This document shows, piece after piece, positions 22,786 to 30,269 of a stretch of DNA of 53,252 nt. The stretch is taken from positions 1 to 53,252 of IMG/VR virus record IMGVR_UViG_3300013132_000065. The stretch is one strand, 5' to 3'. Position 1 is the first letter of the stretch; each line of letters opens with the position of its first letter. This stretch comes from a virus. Position numbers and translations under genes: made by a program. The notes under the pieces are model-generated. The model did no database searches. It had not been told where the DNA came from and saw only the letters and a list, made by a program, of their open reading frames with translations.

Positions 22786-23061
22786 ATGAGTATTAACAGC
22801 AGATATGCAGTCGACCAAAAAAAGGTCCGTCGTTATGGAAAACACTATGGTTCAATCGACTTCGAATGTAATCACGAAGTTACGGCAGATGTTTTTAGCC
22901 AAATGCCGGATCGTCCGGTCATTGGTACATTTACAATTGCCGGCAAAAATTTCGATCTTACATGGGATGAAATGGAGTTAATTGAAGATACGATGCGAAT
23001 CGCAAGGGAGACAACCCTCAAACGGTATCGCTTAGGTATGATGGGAACACTAAGTCGATAA
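22786..23061 (+). CDS. Hypothetical protein, 91 aa
   Basis: MSINSRYAVDQKKVRRYGKHYGSIDFECNHEV... with strands followed by a helix and a basic C-terminus. No motif recognised. Two bases separate it from the next gene. Confidence 0.62.
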   Translation: MSINSRYAVDQKKVRRYGKHYGSIDFECNHEVTADVFSQMPDRPVIGTFTIAGKNFDLTWDEMELIEDTMRIARETTLKRYRLGMMGTLSR

Positions 23062-23062
23062 A

Positions 23063-23275
23063 ATGGGCTTTCACCGGCGCACAATAAACATTGATATATT
23101 ACGTACCGTATATAAAAATGAAGGCGTCGATGGAATCGATCGATTGATCAATGGAAGATATGATGTATTATCTATTAACGATACACCGTCGATGGAAATA
23201 TATCATATCTTCCAATCTCATTTTGATTCCGACACGTTCAAATGCCAATTGATACGTAATATTCTTACGGTATAA
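23063..23275 (+). CDS. Small hypothetical protein, 70 aa
   Basis: MGFHRRTINIDILRTVYKNEGVDGIDRLINGRYD..., mixed alpha/beta. Coupled to the previous gene. Function unknown. Confidence 0.58.
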   Translation: MGFHRRTINIDILRTVYKNEGVDGIDRLINGRYDVLSINDTPSMEIYHIFQSHFDSDTFKCQLIRNILTV

Positions 23276-23290
23276 TAATATTTCATGCAA

Positions 23291-23337
23291 ATATTTATTC
23301 AAAAGAGGGTATATACCACGGCCGCTGTCACTCTCTT
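23291..23337 (+). promoter_or_regulatory. Candidate late promoter with 5' leader hairpin
   Basis: ATATTTAT at 23291-23298, followed after 4 bases by AAGAGGGT (23303-23310), which pairs with ACTCTCTT (23330-23337; 8 pairs, one G-T). If transcription starts about 6 bases after the motif, the hairpin would sit at the extreme 5' end of the mRNA for the gene at 23362. The Hsp20 leader has the same arrangement. Confidence 0.48.
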
Positions 23338-23361
23338 AACTTATTAATATAGGTGATAGCA

Positions 23362-23757
23362 ATGAAATTTCGTGACATACAGTTGCATGAAGATGATTTT
23401 GATGTATTTGTAACACTCAATCCATCGCAGAAACTAGAGTTTATTGATGAAATCAAACGTAACGGTACTGTGGATGCAGATCGTTATGCAGATGAAGCCG
23501 AAAATGATGTAAATGTCAGTGTGTTTCAATATCAGGAAGTTGTACATGGCGACGAATTCATGAATATCATGCAATATGATAATATTTTACGATTAAACTC
23601 GACGAGTCTTAAAATGATACGTAAGTTTGTACATAAACTATGGATGGATGGATTAATTATGAATCATATCAATATTAAAAAATCCAAGTTAGATACACAT
23701 CGTTACTTACGAGTATATAGATTAATCGAGCAATACAACCCTATTTGTGAAAACTAA
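23362..23757 (+). CDS. Hypothetical protein, 131 aa
   Basis: The ATG at 23362 is chosen over the GTG at 23353; AGGTGAT lies upstream. MKFRDIQLHEDDFDVFVTLNPSQKLEFIDEI..., acidic N-terminal half and a basic, helical C-terminal half. No motif recognised. Long leader with a hairpin, unlike most genes here. Confidence 0.62.
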   Translation: MKFRDIQLHEDDFDVFVTLNPSQKLEFIDEIKRNGTVDADRYADEAENDVNVSVFQYQEVVHGDEFMNIMQYDNILRLNSTSLKMIRKFVHKLWMDGLIMNHINIKKSKLDTHRYLRVYRLIEQYNPICEN

Positions 23758-23790
23758 TACATTTCGGTTGTAATTTTCAAAAAAACCAAT

Positions 23791-23830
23791 ATATTTATAT
23801 TATATAAGGTTGATACTGCGGGTCGGCCTT
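23791..23830 (+). promoter_or_regulatory. Candidate late promoter and leader hairpin of hsp20
   Basis: ATATTTAT at 23791-23798, then AAGGTTGAT (23806-23814) pairing with GTCGGCCTT (23822-23830; 9 pairs, three of them G-T). The 71-base leader ends in AAGGAGG, the strongest ribosome site in the window, 7 bases before the ATG. Confidence 0.52.
23817..23828. repeat. Inverted repeat flanking hsp20, left copy
   Basis: TGCGGGTCGGCC is the exact reverse complement of GGCCGACCCGCA at 24287-24298. The two copies bracket the Hsp20 gene, one in the leader and one 15 bases past the stop. Confidence 0.7.
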
Positions 23831-23869
23831 ATTATAAATTATTTTTTTAACCATCTAAGGAGGTAAACA

Positions 23870-24271
23870 ATGAGTAGACATCCACTACATGCTTTCGATC
23901 TCTTAGTAAGAGATATGTTTAATGCAAATTCTGAATTTGCATCCGCGTTTCAAACAAAAGTACATCATCCCGTCGATATCCGAGAAACTGATTCCGGATT
24001 GCTTATTGAAATCGCAGTAGTCGGCGCTGACCGAGATGATATTGAGCTAATAGCCCAAGGCGATACAATTAGAGTTGCATATCGTAAAGATAGTCGCGAT
24101 GAAGCTGATTTTATTCAGCGTGGTATTGCAAAACGTAATTTTGATATTGGCTGGCGCTTAGCTAGTAAATTTAATGTTGAGAAGACTTCGGCTTCTCTAG
24201 ACAAGGGACTTCTTTCAATTGAAGTTCCATATAAAAAAGAAGAAGCAACTTTTAAAGTTACAATTCACTAA
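23870..24271 (+). CDS. Small heat shock protein, Hsp20 family
   Basis: 133 aa. Alpha-crystallin domain: PVDIRETDSGLLIEIAVVGADRDDIELIAQGDTIRV, then FNVEKTSASLDKGLLSIEVPYK, which contains the family's A-x-x-x-x-G-L-L-x-I signature. It holds unfolding proteins in a refoldable state. T4-like phages of cyanobacteria also carry Hsp20 genes. Here it has a strong AAGGAGG site, a leader hairpin and flanking inverted repeats, suggesting high and separately controlled expression. The N-terminal arm is short. Confidence 0.88.
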   Translation: MSRHPLHAFDLLVRDMFNANSEFASAFQTKVHHPVDIRETDSGLLIEIAVVGADRDDIELIAQGDTIRVAYRKDSRDEADFIQRGIAKRNFDIGWRLASKFNVEKTSASLDKGLLSIEVPYKKEEATFKVTIH

Positions 24272-24286
24272 TTAGTTACAACCCAC

Positions 24287-24298
24287 GGCCGACCCGCA
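24287..24298. repeat. Inverted repeat flanking hsp20, right copy
   Basis: GGCCGACCCGCA, exact reverse complement of the left copy at 23817-23828. In the mRNA the two could pair and join the 5' and 3' ends. Confidence 0.7.
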
Positions 24299-24340
24299 AA
24301 TCAGCCCCTATTTCTTATTTTAAGAACGATCTATGTAGGC

Positions 24341-24535
24341 ATGAAGCATGAACAATATATAGAGTACCAAAATCAACTCTACATTGTAGATCGTATAATT
24401 AGTACATCTAAGTTTAAAGGTGAGCTCAATGCAGATATATTAAAGCAATGGTCAAATTGTGATACTATTCTGCAACGAGAAAATCAATTTTATTTTTGTA
24501 AGCTAGTCCCGGACGCTGAAATTATTTCTGGCTAA
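24341..24535 (+). CDS. Small hypothetical protein, 64 aa
   Basis: MKHEQYIEYQNQLYIVDRIISTSKFKG..., a small strand-rich protein. Lies between Hsp20 and UvsE genes. No motif. Confidence 0.57.
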   Translation: MKHEQYIEYQNQLYIVDRIISTSKFKGELNADILKQWSNCDTILQRENQFYFCKLVPDAEIISG

Positions 24536-24538
24536 AAG

Positions 24539-24570
24539 GTTGTGCATATCAACTTTTTTACTTATCTTTA
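24539..24570 (+). promoter_or_regulatory. Host-type promoter, GTTG-N20-TATCTTTA
   Basis: GTTG at 24539-24542, exactly 20 bases, TATCTTTA at 24563-24570. Only three bases separate the -7 box from the UvsE start codon, so the transcript should begin at or next to the ATG. Confidence 0.6.
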
Positions 24571-24573
24571 AGT

Positions 24574-25629
24574 ATGAATAATTTAGTACAGGTTGGTTAT
24601 GCATGTGTCAATATGACGCTCACCAATCGTCCCAAACACCTAGGCGGTCGCGTTACTACATCACGCAGTTGTCGCAAAGCCAAATGGCATCCGACGCGTG
24701 ATTTGCATACAATTGGCGAGCTTGCAGTAGCAAATGCCAACGATTTGCTTTTGTATTTGCGTTGGAACGAAGACAATAACATTCGCCTATTTAGACTAGG
24801 TTCAGAGTTAGTGCCATGGCATGACCAATTCGAATTGCATGAGCTGCCGCAATATGACGAATTAGCTAGCCTGTTACGAGCAGCCGGTGACTATGCCAAA
24901 TTACATGGTCATCGTATTACAACTCATCCTGGCCCGTTTCATGTACTAGGTTCTCCTTCTCAAGACGTGGCTGACAAGACTATTATCGGTCTCGAACGTC
25001 ACTCTGACATCTTCGACCTTATGGGCTTCGACCCGTCGCCGTATAACAAGATCAATATTCATATCGGCGGCGCATATGGCGATCGCGAGAGCACTGCCGC
25101 GCGATGGATTGCCAATTGGCGTCGTTTGTCTGACTTTTGCAAGGCTCGATTAGTTATCGAGAATGACGACAAGCCAAGCATGTATAGTGTTGCGCAGTTA
25201 TATGAGCTGTTTCATCATGAGATTGGCATTCCTATTACATTCGACTACTTCCACCATTCATTTCATACCGGCGGTTTATCCGAACGCGAGGCCCTCGAGC
25301 TAGCTGGTTCAACGTGGCCACGTGACGTAGTTCAATGTACACATTACAGCGAGTCGCGCCGCGACGAATATAGTAACGAATTGCAGCAGCTATGTATGCG
25401 GCAAGGTATTACATTCGACGATATGCCAAATTGGCCGACATTTGCTGCAATGTACAAACAATTTCAGAAGATCAAGGCACCGGCACATTCTGATTACATT
25501 ACAGGTACGATCAACAGCTACGGCAATCGTATTGACGTCATGGTCGAGGCCAAAGCCAAGGAATTAGCAGTTCTTCAATACAAGCATGCCCAAAAAGCCG
25601 CGCAAACAAATGATTTAATTCTAGTATAA
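24574..25629 (+). CDS. uvsE: UV DNA damage endonuclease (UvsE/UVDE)
   Basis: 351 aa TIM-barrel nuclease that nicks DNA 5' of UV photoproducts. The N-terminus VQVGYACVNMTL and the motifs WNEDNNIRLFRLGSELVPW, RITTHPGPF, NIHIGGAYGDR, LVIENDD, ITFDYFHH and CTHYSES are those of the family; His, Glu and Asp residues in these motifs bind the metal ions. The start is fixed by the family N-terminus. Length is near the family norm. A phage copy would repair UV-damaged phage DNA, much as T4 does with an unrelated enzyme. It has its own host-type promoter, so it may be expressed early. Confidence 0.92.
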   Translation: MNNLVQVGYACVNMTLTNRPKHLGGRVTTSRSCRKAKWHPTRDLHTIGELAVANANDLLLYLRWNEDNNIRLFRLGSELVPWHDQFELHELPQYDELASLLRAAGDYAKLHGHRITTHPGPFHVLGSPSQDVADKTIIGLERHSDIFDLMGFDPSPYNKINIHIGGAYGDRESTAARWIANWRRLSDFCKARLVIENDDKPSMYSVAQLYELFHHEIGIPITFDYFHHSFHTGGLSEREALELAGSTWPRDVVQCTHYSESRRDEYSNELQQLCMRQGITFDDMPNWPTFAAMYKQFQKIKAPAHSDYITGTINSYGNRIDVMVEAKAKELAVLQYKHAQKAAQTNDLILV

Positions 25630-25636
25630 TATTTAT
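25629..25636 (+). promoter_or_regulatory. Candidate late promoter ATATTTAT
   Basis: Overlaps the UvsE stop and lies 14 bases before the ATG at 25651; AAAAAGG follows as a ribosome site. Confidence 0.5.
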
Positions 25637-25650
25637 TAAAAAGGTTTATA

Positions 25651-25824
25651 ATGAGAGATAGAGAAAATGTATTACGTCTACTAGACGAAGTAGACAACAT
25701 GGTTATGATTTTAGATAGTACTGTCGAACGCGGTCTTCCAATAGATCCTGCAGAAGCTCGATCGCGTTTTCGACAAATGCGTCAAAAATTACAAATTATA
25801 ACAGACCGAGTTTCTGCATCATAA
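25651..25824 (+). CDS. Small conserved phage protein, 57 aa
   Basis: MRDRENVLRLLDEVDNMVMILDS then a helix FRQMRQKLQIITDRVSAS. Helical hairpin-like, with AAAAAGG upstream. Similar small helical proteins occur beside membrane-protein and gp55 genes in other T4-like phages, as far as I recall. Function unknown. Confidence 0.68.
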   Translation: MRDRENVLRLLDEVDNMVMILDSTVERGLPIDPAEARSRFRQMRQKLQIITDRVSAS

Positions 25825-25830
25825 TGAACA

Positions 25831-26883
25831 ATGAAAAACAGAATATTCCCGTTTATCATTGCATTTAGTGCATTATCAGTTTCATTATCAGCGGCGTTTT
25901 ATTCTGTTACAGGATTAAGTAAACTATTTGCAGGTGCTAGTTTTGAGGTACTAATTATGGCATCTTCACTTGAAGTGTCTAAATTAGTTATTGCATCGCT
26001 ATTGTATCAATATTGGCATCAATTAAACAAACTACTACGCACCTACCTAGTATTAGCCTGTACTATTTTAATTCTAATTACTAGTATTGGAATATACGGC
26101 TTTTTATCGGCTGCATATCAACAAACCGCAGCTTCCGCTGGTAGTGTTGATAAACAAATTGAATTAGTTGAAATAAAGCGAGACAATATCAATCAACAAC
26201 TGAGTGTGTATAACGCAGAAAAAACAGATATATCCGCGGCTATTACGGAATTAAGATCTGGCATATCACGCAATGTTGTACAATATACGGATGCACGCGG
26301 TAATCAAGTAACTACTACATCTGCTGCAAATCGTAAAGCTTTAGAACGTCAGTTAGATCAGACAACACAGCGCCAAGCCATACTAAATACAAAAATAGAT
26401 AGTTTGAATACTATTTTATTTGATTATGAAACGCAAATAACAGACTTAAAAATTAATGGTGATACCGCCGGCGAACTAGGACCTTTAAAGTATTTATCTG
26501 GGCTTACGGGTGTTACAATGGATAAAATTATTAACGTACTATTACTCATAATAATTTTTGTATTTGATCCTTTGGCTATATCATTAGTAATAGCGGCAAA
26601 TTTTGCATTCGCACAACTTAAAAAGAAAGATGATGTTATCACGGACAAAGATGACCAACGTGTAGCATTGGTTGAAATGATGCAAACGGACGAAGATAAC
26701 GGATTATATGAAGATGAGCCTGCAGCAACAGCTGACGTTGTAGCCGAGGGTGATATAGATTCTGCTACAGATACTATTACTGATGATGATCGTTTTTGGT
26801 TAGAGGCGATGGCTAAGAAAGAACAGGAATCTACTAAAAAAATTAAAGACCGATATCGAAATTCTTATTGGGCTCAACACTAA
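25831..26883 (+). CDS. Four-TM membrane protein with long coiled coil
   Basis: 350 aa. Hydrophobic spans at about 5-27, 38-60, 70-95 and 235-262. Between the third and fourth lies a long coiled coil (about 105-215, with QIELVEIKRDNINQQL and ALERQLDQTTQRQAIL), probably outside the cytoplasm. A charged, acidic C-terminal tail of ~80 residues follows. Similar proteins are seen in T4-like marine phages, without known role. The layout suggests a sensor or an envelope-spanning element. Confidence 0.72.
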   Translation: MKNRIFPFIIAFSALSVSLSAAFYSVTGLSKLFAGASFEVLIMASSLEVSKLVIASLLYQYWHQLNKLLRTYLVLACTILILITSIGIYGFLSAAYQQTAASAGSVDKQIELVEIKRDNINQQLSVYNAEKTDISAAITELRSGISRNVVQYTDARGNQVTTTSAANRKALERQLDQTTQRQAILNTKIDSLNTILFDYETQITDLKINGDTAGELGPLKYLSGLTGVTMDKIINVLLLIIIFVFDPLAISLVIAANFAFAQLKKKDDVITDKDDQRVALVEMMQTDEDNGLYEDEPAATADVVAEGDIDSATDTITDDDRFWLEAMAKKEQESTKKIKDRYRNSYWAQH

Positions 26884-26892
26884 ACTAGTTTC

Positions 26893-27411
26893 ATGAAAAA
26901 AACTAAATACGATTTTAAAACACGCACACGTAACAATAAACGTTACATGATTTGCCGTAACAGTATTGAAAGTACTACTCATTGGTCATGGGAACATCTT
27001 AAAGATAAGCCTAGATGTAATCGTTGGGAGGAAGTTGGTAAAGATACTGTTGCGGTATTATGCAATGTATGTACTCAGCTAACAGTTCCGCCGCCCGAAC
27101 CTCGTCGTGGGCATGTATCAAAAGGCCGGCCACGCGGATGGCAATTTATGCAAGAATTTGTAGATGCCGATGGCAATGTATTTCATAAAGGTATAGAACA
27201 ACCAACGCTTAAAGGCACATTACAGCCAACAGAAGCTAAAGAACCGCCAAAAAAACTATCTCGTAAAGAGAAAGAGGAACTTAAAGATAAGATATTGCAG
27301 CAAATTGCATTTACTCGAGGTGAAGTAAAAAAAGCTAAGTTTAAAAAGGATATTAAGGCCGGCAATACTAAAATGCGCAGACTGCAACGAGATCTGAAAA
27401 AACTTAACTAA
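26893..27411 (+). CDS. Conserved phage protein with Cys cluster and AT-hook-like motif
   Basis: 172 aa. An N-terminal region with Cys residues (MICRN, PRCNRW, LCNVC) may bind zinc. A basic GRPRGWQFM segment resembles an AT-hook, followed by a helical basic tail (KKLSRKEKEELKDK..., ending RRLQRDLKKLN). Its position two genes before ClpP and five before gp55 hints at a role in transcription or DNA handling, but this is inference. Confidence 0.65.
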   Translation: MKKTKYDFKTRTRNNKRYMICRNSIESTTHWSWEHLKDKPRCNRWEEVGKDTVAVLCNVCTQLTVPPPEPRRGHVSKGRPRGWQFMQEFVDADGNVFHKGIEQPTLKGTLQPTEAKEPPKKLSRKEKEELKDKILQQIAFTRGEVKKAKFKKDIKAGNTKMRRLQRDLKKLN

Positions 27412-27451
27412 TTATTTGTGATAAAAATAATTTGTTAATATATTTGAATAT

Positions 27452-28045
27452 ATGAGTATATACAATGATACGCCTCAATCTAACAAACAACTTGTTAGTT
27501 TAGAGCAAGTACCTATCACTGATCAGTTATCATCGTTACTTGACTTAAATGATAATATCATTTTTTTAAGCGGTGAAATTGACGAACATGCACTAGCCCA
27601 GTTTATTATGAAAGTACGTATTTTAGACTTTCATAACGCGCCTGAGTATATAAATGTCGTAATCAATTCACCTGGCGGCGACTTACTTGATGCGTTAGGT
27701 ATTATTGATTTCATGGAATCATCTTCTATTAAGTTTAATACAATCTGCCGCGGCGCAGCGTATTCAGCTGCAGCAATGATTTTATTAGCTGGCACGGGCA
27801 CCCGTGTTGCTAGCAAGCGATCATCTATTATGTTACACCAACCTACACAAGATCTTGGGTGGATGACAACATCTGATTTAACTAATATATCAAAGTACAG
27901 TCAGTCTCAATTAGTAGTAATTTATGAACTATTAGAACAACGTACGAATAAAGACACGGTATGGTGGGCCGATAAATTACGTACTGATTTCTGGCTAAGT
28001 GCACAAGATGCATTAGAATTAAATATAATTGACCAAATAATTTAA
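27452..28045 (+). CDS. ClpP-like serine protease
   Basis: 197 aa. ClpP fold with NSPGGDLLDALGI (72-84), nucleophile Ser105 in GAAYSAAAMILLAG, His129 in SIMLHQP, and a candidate Asp179 in the C-terminal segment. This is the full ClpP triad pattern. ClpP normally works with an AAA+ unfoldase; none is adjacent here, so it may use the host ClpX, replace host ClpP, or act in prohead maturation. ClpP homologues are known in other T4-like phages. The gene ends two bases before the HD gene. Confidence 0.88.
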   Translation: MSIYNDTPQSNKQLVSLEQVPITDQLSSLLDLNDNIIFLSGEIDEHALAQFIMKVRILDFHNAPEYINVVINSPGGDLLDALGIIDFMESSSIKFNTICRGAAYSAAAMILLAGTGTRVASKRSSIMLHQPTQDLGWMTTSDLTNISKYSQSQLVVIYELLEQRTNKDTVWWADKLRTDFWLSAQDALELNIIDQII

Positions 28046-28047
28046 AC

Positions 28048-28782
28048 ATGAGTTTAACAATAGACCAGATTGCTGAAAATTGGAAAACATACCGTGAACG
28101 CGTTAACGCATGGTTTCCGGAGCGCGCTGAAGCGCTAAACAAAATGTATGATGTCCTCGAGGACCGTATGATGATGATGCCAGCCTCAAGTATTGATCAT
28201 TATCATAATGCATTTGATGGCGGATATGTAGATCACGTACTACGTGTTATGGACTGTGCATCTAAACTGTATTCAGTATGGGGCGAGCTAGGTGCTAGTT
28301 TAGATGGATTTACCGAGGAAGAATTAATGTTCGCTGCAATGCATCATGACTTAGGAAAAGCTGGATTTCCTAATGATGGTGGACAAATTTATGTTGTTAA
28401 TGAGTCAGAGTGGCATCGTAAAAACCAAGGTAAAATGTATTCACATAACCCTAACAACCCATTTACAATGGTACCCGATTTAGGGCTATGGATGTTACAG
28501 AATTTTAAAATTTATGTAACTTGGAATGAATATCAGGGTATACGTATCCATGATGGACTATACGATGACGCAAATAAACCATATTATATTTCTAGGAATG
28601 CTGAGAGTAAGTTACGTACTAACTTACCGATGATTTTGCATCATGCAGATTTGTTAGCAGCACGTATTGAATATGAAATGTGGCGTGATAAATCAGTTAC
28701 AAAATCAACGTCAAAAAAGAAACCTACCGGACCTAAGCCATCAATTGATGCAACTAAATTGTTTGAAGACTTGTTCGGTTGA
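28048..28782 (+). CDS. HD-domain phosphohydrolase
   Basis: 244 aa. HD motif: His63 in YVDHVLRV, His100-Asp101 in MHHDLGK, a further His168-Asp169 (IHDG) and Asp201 in LHHADLLAARIE. These are the metal ligands of HD phosphohydrolases. Substrates in the family include dNTPs, cyclic or linear nucleotides and ppGpp. Degrading a host signal nucleotide or adjusting dNTP pools would both fit a phage. A basic linker (SKKKPTGPKP) precedes a short acidic C-terminus. Confidence 0.82.
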   Translation: MSLTIDQIAENWKTYRERVNAWFPERAEALNKMYDVLEDRMMMMPASSIDHYHNAFDGGYVDHVLRVMDCASKLYSVWGELGASLDGFTEEELMFAAMHHDLGKAGFPNDGGQIYVVNESEWHRKNQGKMYSHNPNNPFTMVPDLGLWMLQNFKIYVTWNEYQGIRIHDGLYDDANKPYYISRNAESKLRTNLPMILHHADLLAARIEYEMWRDKSVTKSTSKKKPTGPKPSIDATKLFEDLFG

Positions 28783-28797
28783 TAAACGGAGAATTTA

Positions 28798-29082
28798 ATG
28801 TTAGTAGGATTAATTATTGTAAGTGTTTTATTAGCCGTTGCAATTAGTATTATCATAATGCAATTGATACGGCAGGAAAAATTAGAAGAATATGTTCAAG
28901 ATCTTGAAGACTCAAATACCGAATATTATACATTCTTTAAGACATTACGAGCTCGTATAGGTGATTCGAATGCCGCGCTCCGAGCTGTAGATAGACGCGG
29001 CGCTTTCCAGTCTGACGATGAGGTTGGATTTATTTTCGCTGAAATGCGCCGTATTATAGAAGAACTTGATAGGAGTTTTTAA
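28798..29082 (+). CDS. Membrane-anchored small protein upstream of gp55
   Basis: 94 aa. N-terminal TM span (2-22, LVGLIIVSVLLAVAISIIIM), then a charged helix, ending in the motif DRRGAFQSDDEVGFIF. This D-x-x-G-x-F-x-x-D-D-E-V-G-F motif recurs in small phage proteins next to the late sigma factor. Overlaps gp55 (TAATG), with a probable regulatory or coupling role. Function not known. Confidence 0.72.
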   Translation: MLVGLIIVSVLLAVAISIIIMQLIRQEKLEEYVQDLEDSNTEYYTFFKTLRARIGDSNAALRAVDRRGAFQSDDEVGFIFAEMRRIIEELDRSF

Positions 29083-29837
29083 TGAACTCTGCACAAGATT
29101 TTTATGATTGGCTCAAAACTCATGAACCTGATGATGATGGTATTAAGCGCGGTCGAAAGCCGTCTAAAAAGCAATATTTTACTATAGTAACGGAGAATGC
29201 AATCGTTGCTTATAATAATGAATCAGATGAACATGAACGTAATAAATTATATAGAAATCATATACATCAGCCATTTGATAAGCTTGTAGAAAATATTTAC
29301 CATACATTTAAATTTAGTTATTTTGATATACCGTACGAAGATATTAAATGCGAAGTCATTGCATTTCTTAATGAAAAAATTCATAAGTATAAAGCCGGTA
29401 AAGGTAAAGCATTTTCCTACTTTTCTATCATTGCAAAGAATTATTTAATAATTCAAAACAATCAGAATTATGCAAAGCTTAAATCTAGAGTAGACGTTAA
29501 TGAAATTGATGATTCGCGTGATTTAGATCGAGAAGTATCGACAAGCGACCAACAAGGTCAATTGCGTGATTTTACAAATCTATGGTGTGAGTGGTATGAC
29601 GTAAATCTATCATCTATATTCACTACTAGTAGAGACATAATTGTAGCGGATGCTATTTTAGAATTATTCCGCATGCGCGATAACATCGAAGATTTTAATA
29701 AAAAGGCCCTGTACATTCTCATCCGAGAGCGTACGGGGTTACGCACACAAAATATTACCAAGGTTATTAATATAATGAAGCGTGACTTTGAAAAAATGTA
29801 TGTAGTATATCATCAGCGCGGCCGAGTGCGTTCATGA
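29082..29837 (+). CDS. 55: Late-transcription sigma factor, T4 gp55-like
   Basis: 251 aa. The central KGKAFSYFSIIAKNYLIIQNNQNY (about 106-129) is a sigma region 2 core of the gp55 type, preceded by RNHIHQPFDKLVENIYHTFKF. gp55 replaces host sigma to read late promoters, with a T4-like clamp and gp33 in the model phage. The protein is longer than T4 gp55. It is coupled to the previous gene. Candidate target sites in this window are the ATATTTAT boxes. Confidence 0.83.
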   Translation: MNSAQDFYDWLKTHEPDDDGIKRGRKPSKKQYFTIVTENAIVAYNNESDEHERNKLYRNHIHQPFDKLVENIYHTFKFSYFDIPYEDIKCEVIAFLNEKIHKYKAGKGKAFSYFSIIAKNYLIIQNNQNYAKLKSRVDVNEIDDSRDLDREVSTSDQQGQLRDFTNLWCEWYDVNLSSIFTTSRDIIVADAILELFRMRDNIEDFNKKALYILIRERTGLRTQNITKVINIMKRDFEKMYVVYHQRGRVRS

Positions 29838-29850
29838 ACTTGATATTTAG

Positions 29851-29858
29851 ATATTTAT
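29851..29858 (+). promoter_or_regulatory. Candidate late promoter ATATTTAT
   Basis: 15 bases before the ATG at 29874, the first gene of the baseplate module; AAAGGGA follows as a ribosome site. Confidence 0.55.
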
Positions 29859-29873
29859 TTTAAAGGGACTATT

Positions 29874-30269
29874 ATGGGGCCAAACGATTTTGAACTCTTT
29901 AAAGGTACTACATTTTCAGATTTAATGAAAGATGTGTATCATAATTCCAAAAAAAAATCTAGGCAAATAGATTCTTTAATACAACAATTAGAACCGTTAG
30001 TTAAAAATGTTAGTGATGCAACGCTAATAGTTCCTATGATAAAGGACTATATAGAGGTATCTGTTAAAAACGATGATGCATTAGTTAAATTGGCATCAAT
30101 TGTTCAACGATTAGTTAATACCAATTCTAAAGAAGATAACTCTGAATTTGGGTTATCAGATGAAGAACGTACTAGACTTTTACAGGAGGCAGAGGATGAG
30201 GTAAAGTCATTACGATCTAATCAACCTACACTTAACGAGGATTCGAGTGGAGTACGCACAGGTAGTTGA
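29874..30269 (+). CDS. Conserved phage protein, 131 aa
   Basis: Begins MGPNDFELFKGTTFSDLMKDVYHNSKKKSRQIDSLIQQL; helical, with an acidic C-terminus (DEERTRLLQEAEDEV). The F-K-G-T-T-F-S-D-L start is familiar from proteins placed next to baseplate hub genes in other large phages. Likely virion assembly or baseplate related, by position only. Overlaps the next gene by 23 bases. Confidence 0.66.
   Translation: MGPNDFELFKGTTFSDLMKDVYHNSKKKSRQIDSLIQQLEPLVKNVSDATLIVPMIKDYIEVSVKNDDALVKLASIVQRLVNTNSKEDNSEFGLSDEERTRLLQEAEDEVKSLRSNQPTLNEDSSGVRTGS

Noticed and set aside
24287-24298. Mobile cassette ends around hsp20
   Set aside because: A single 12-base inverted repeat without target duplication, transposase or integrase is too little; an mRNA pairing role fits better.
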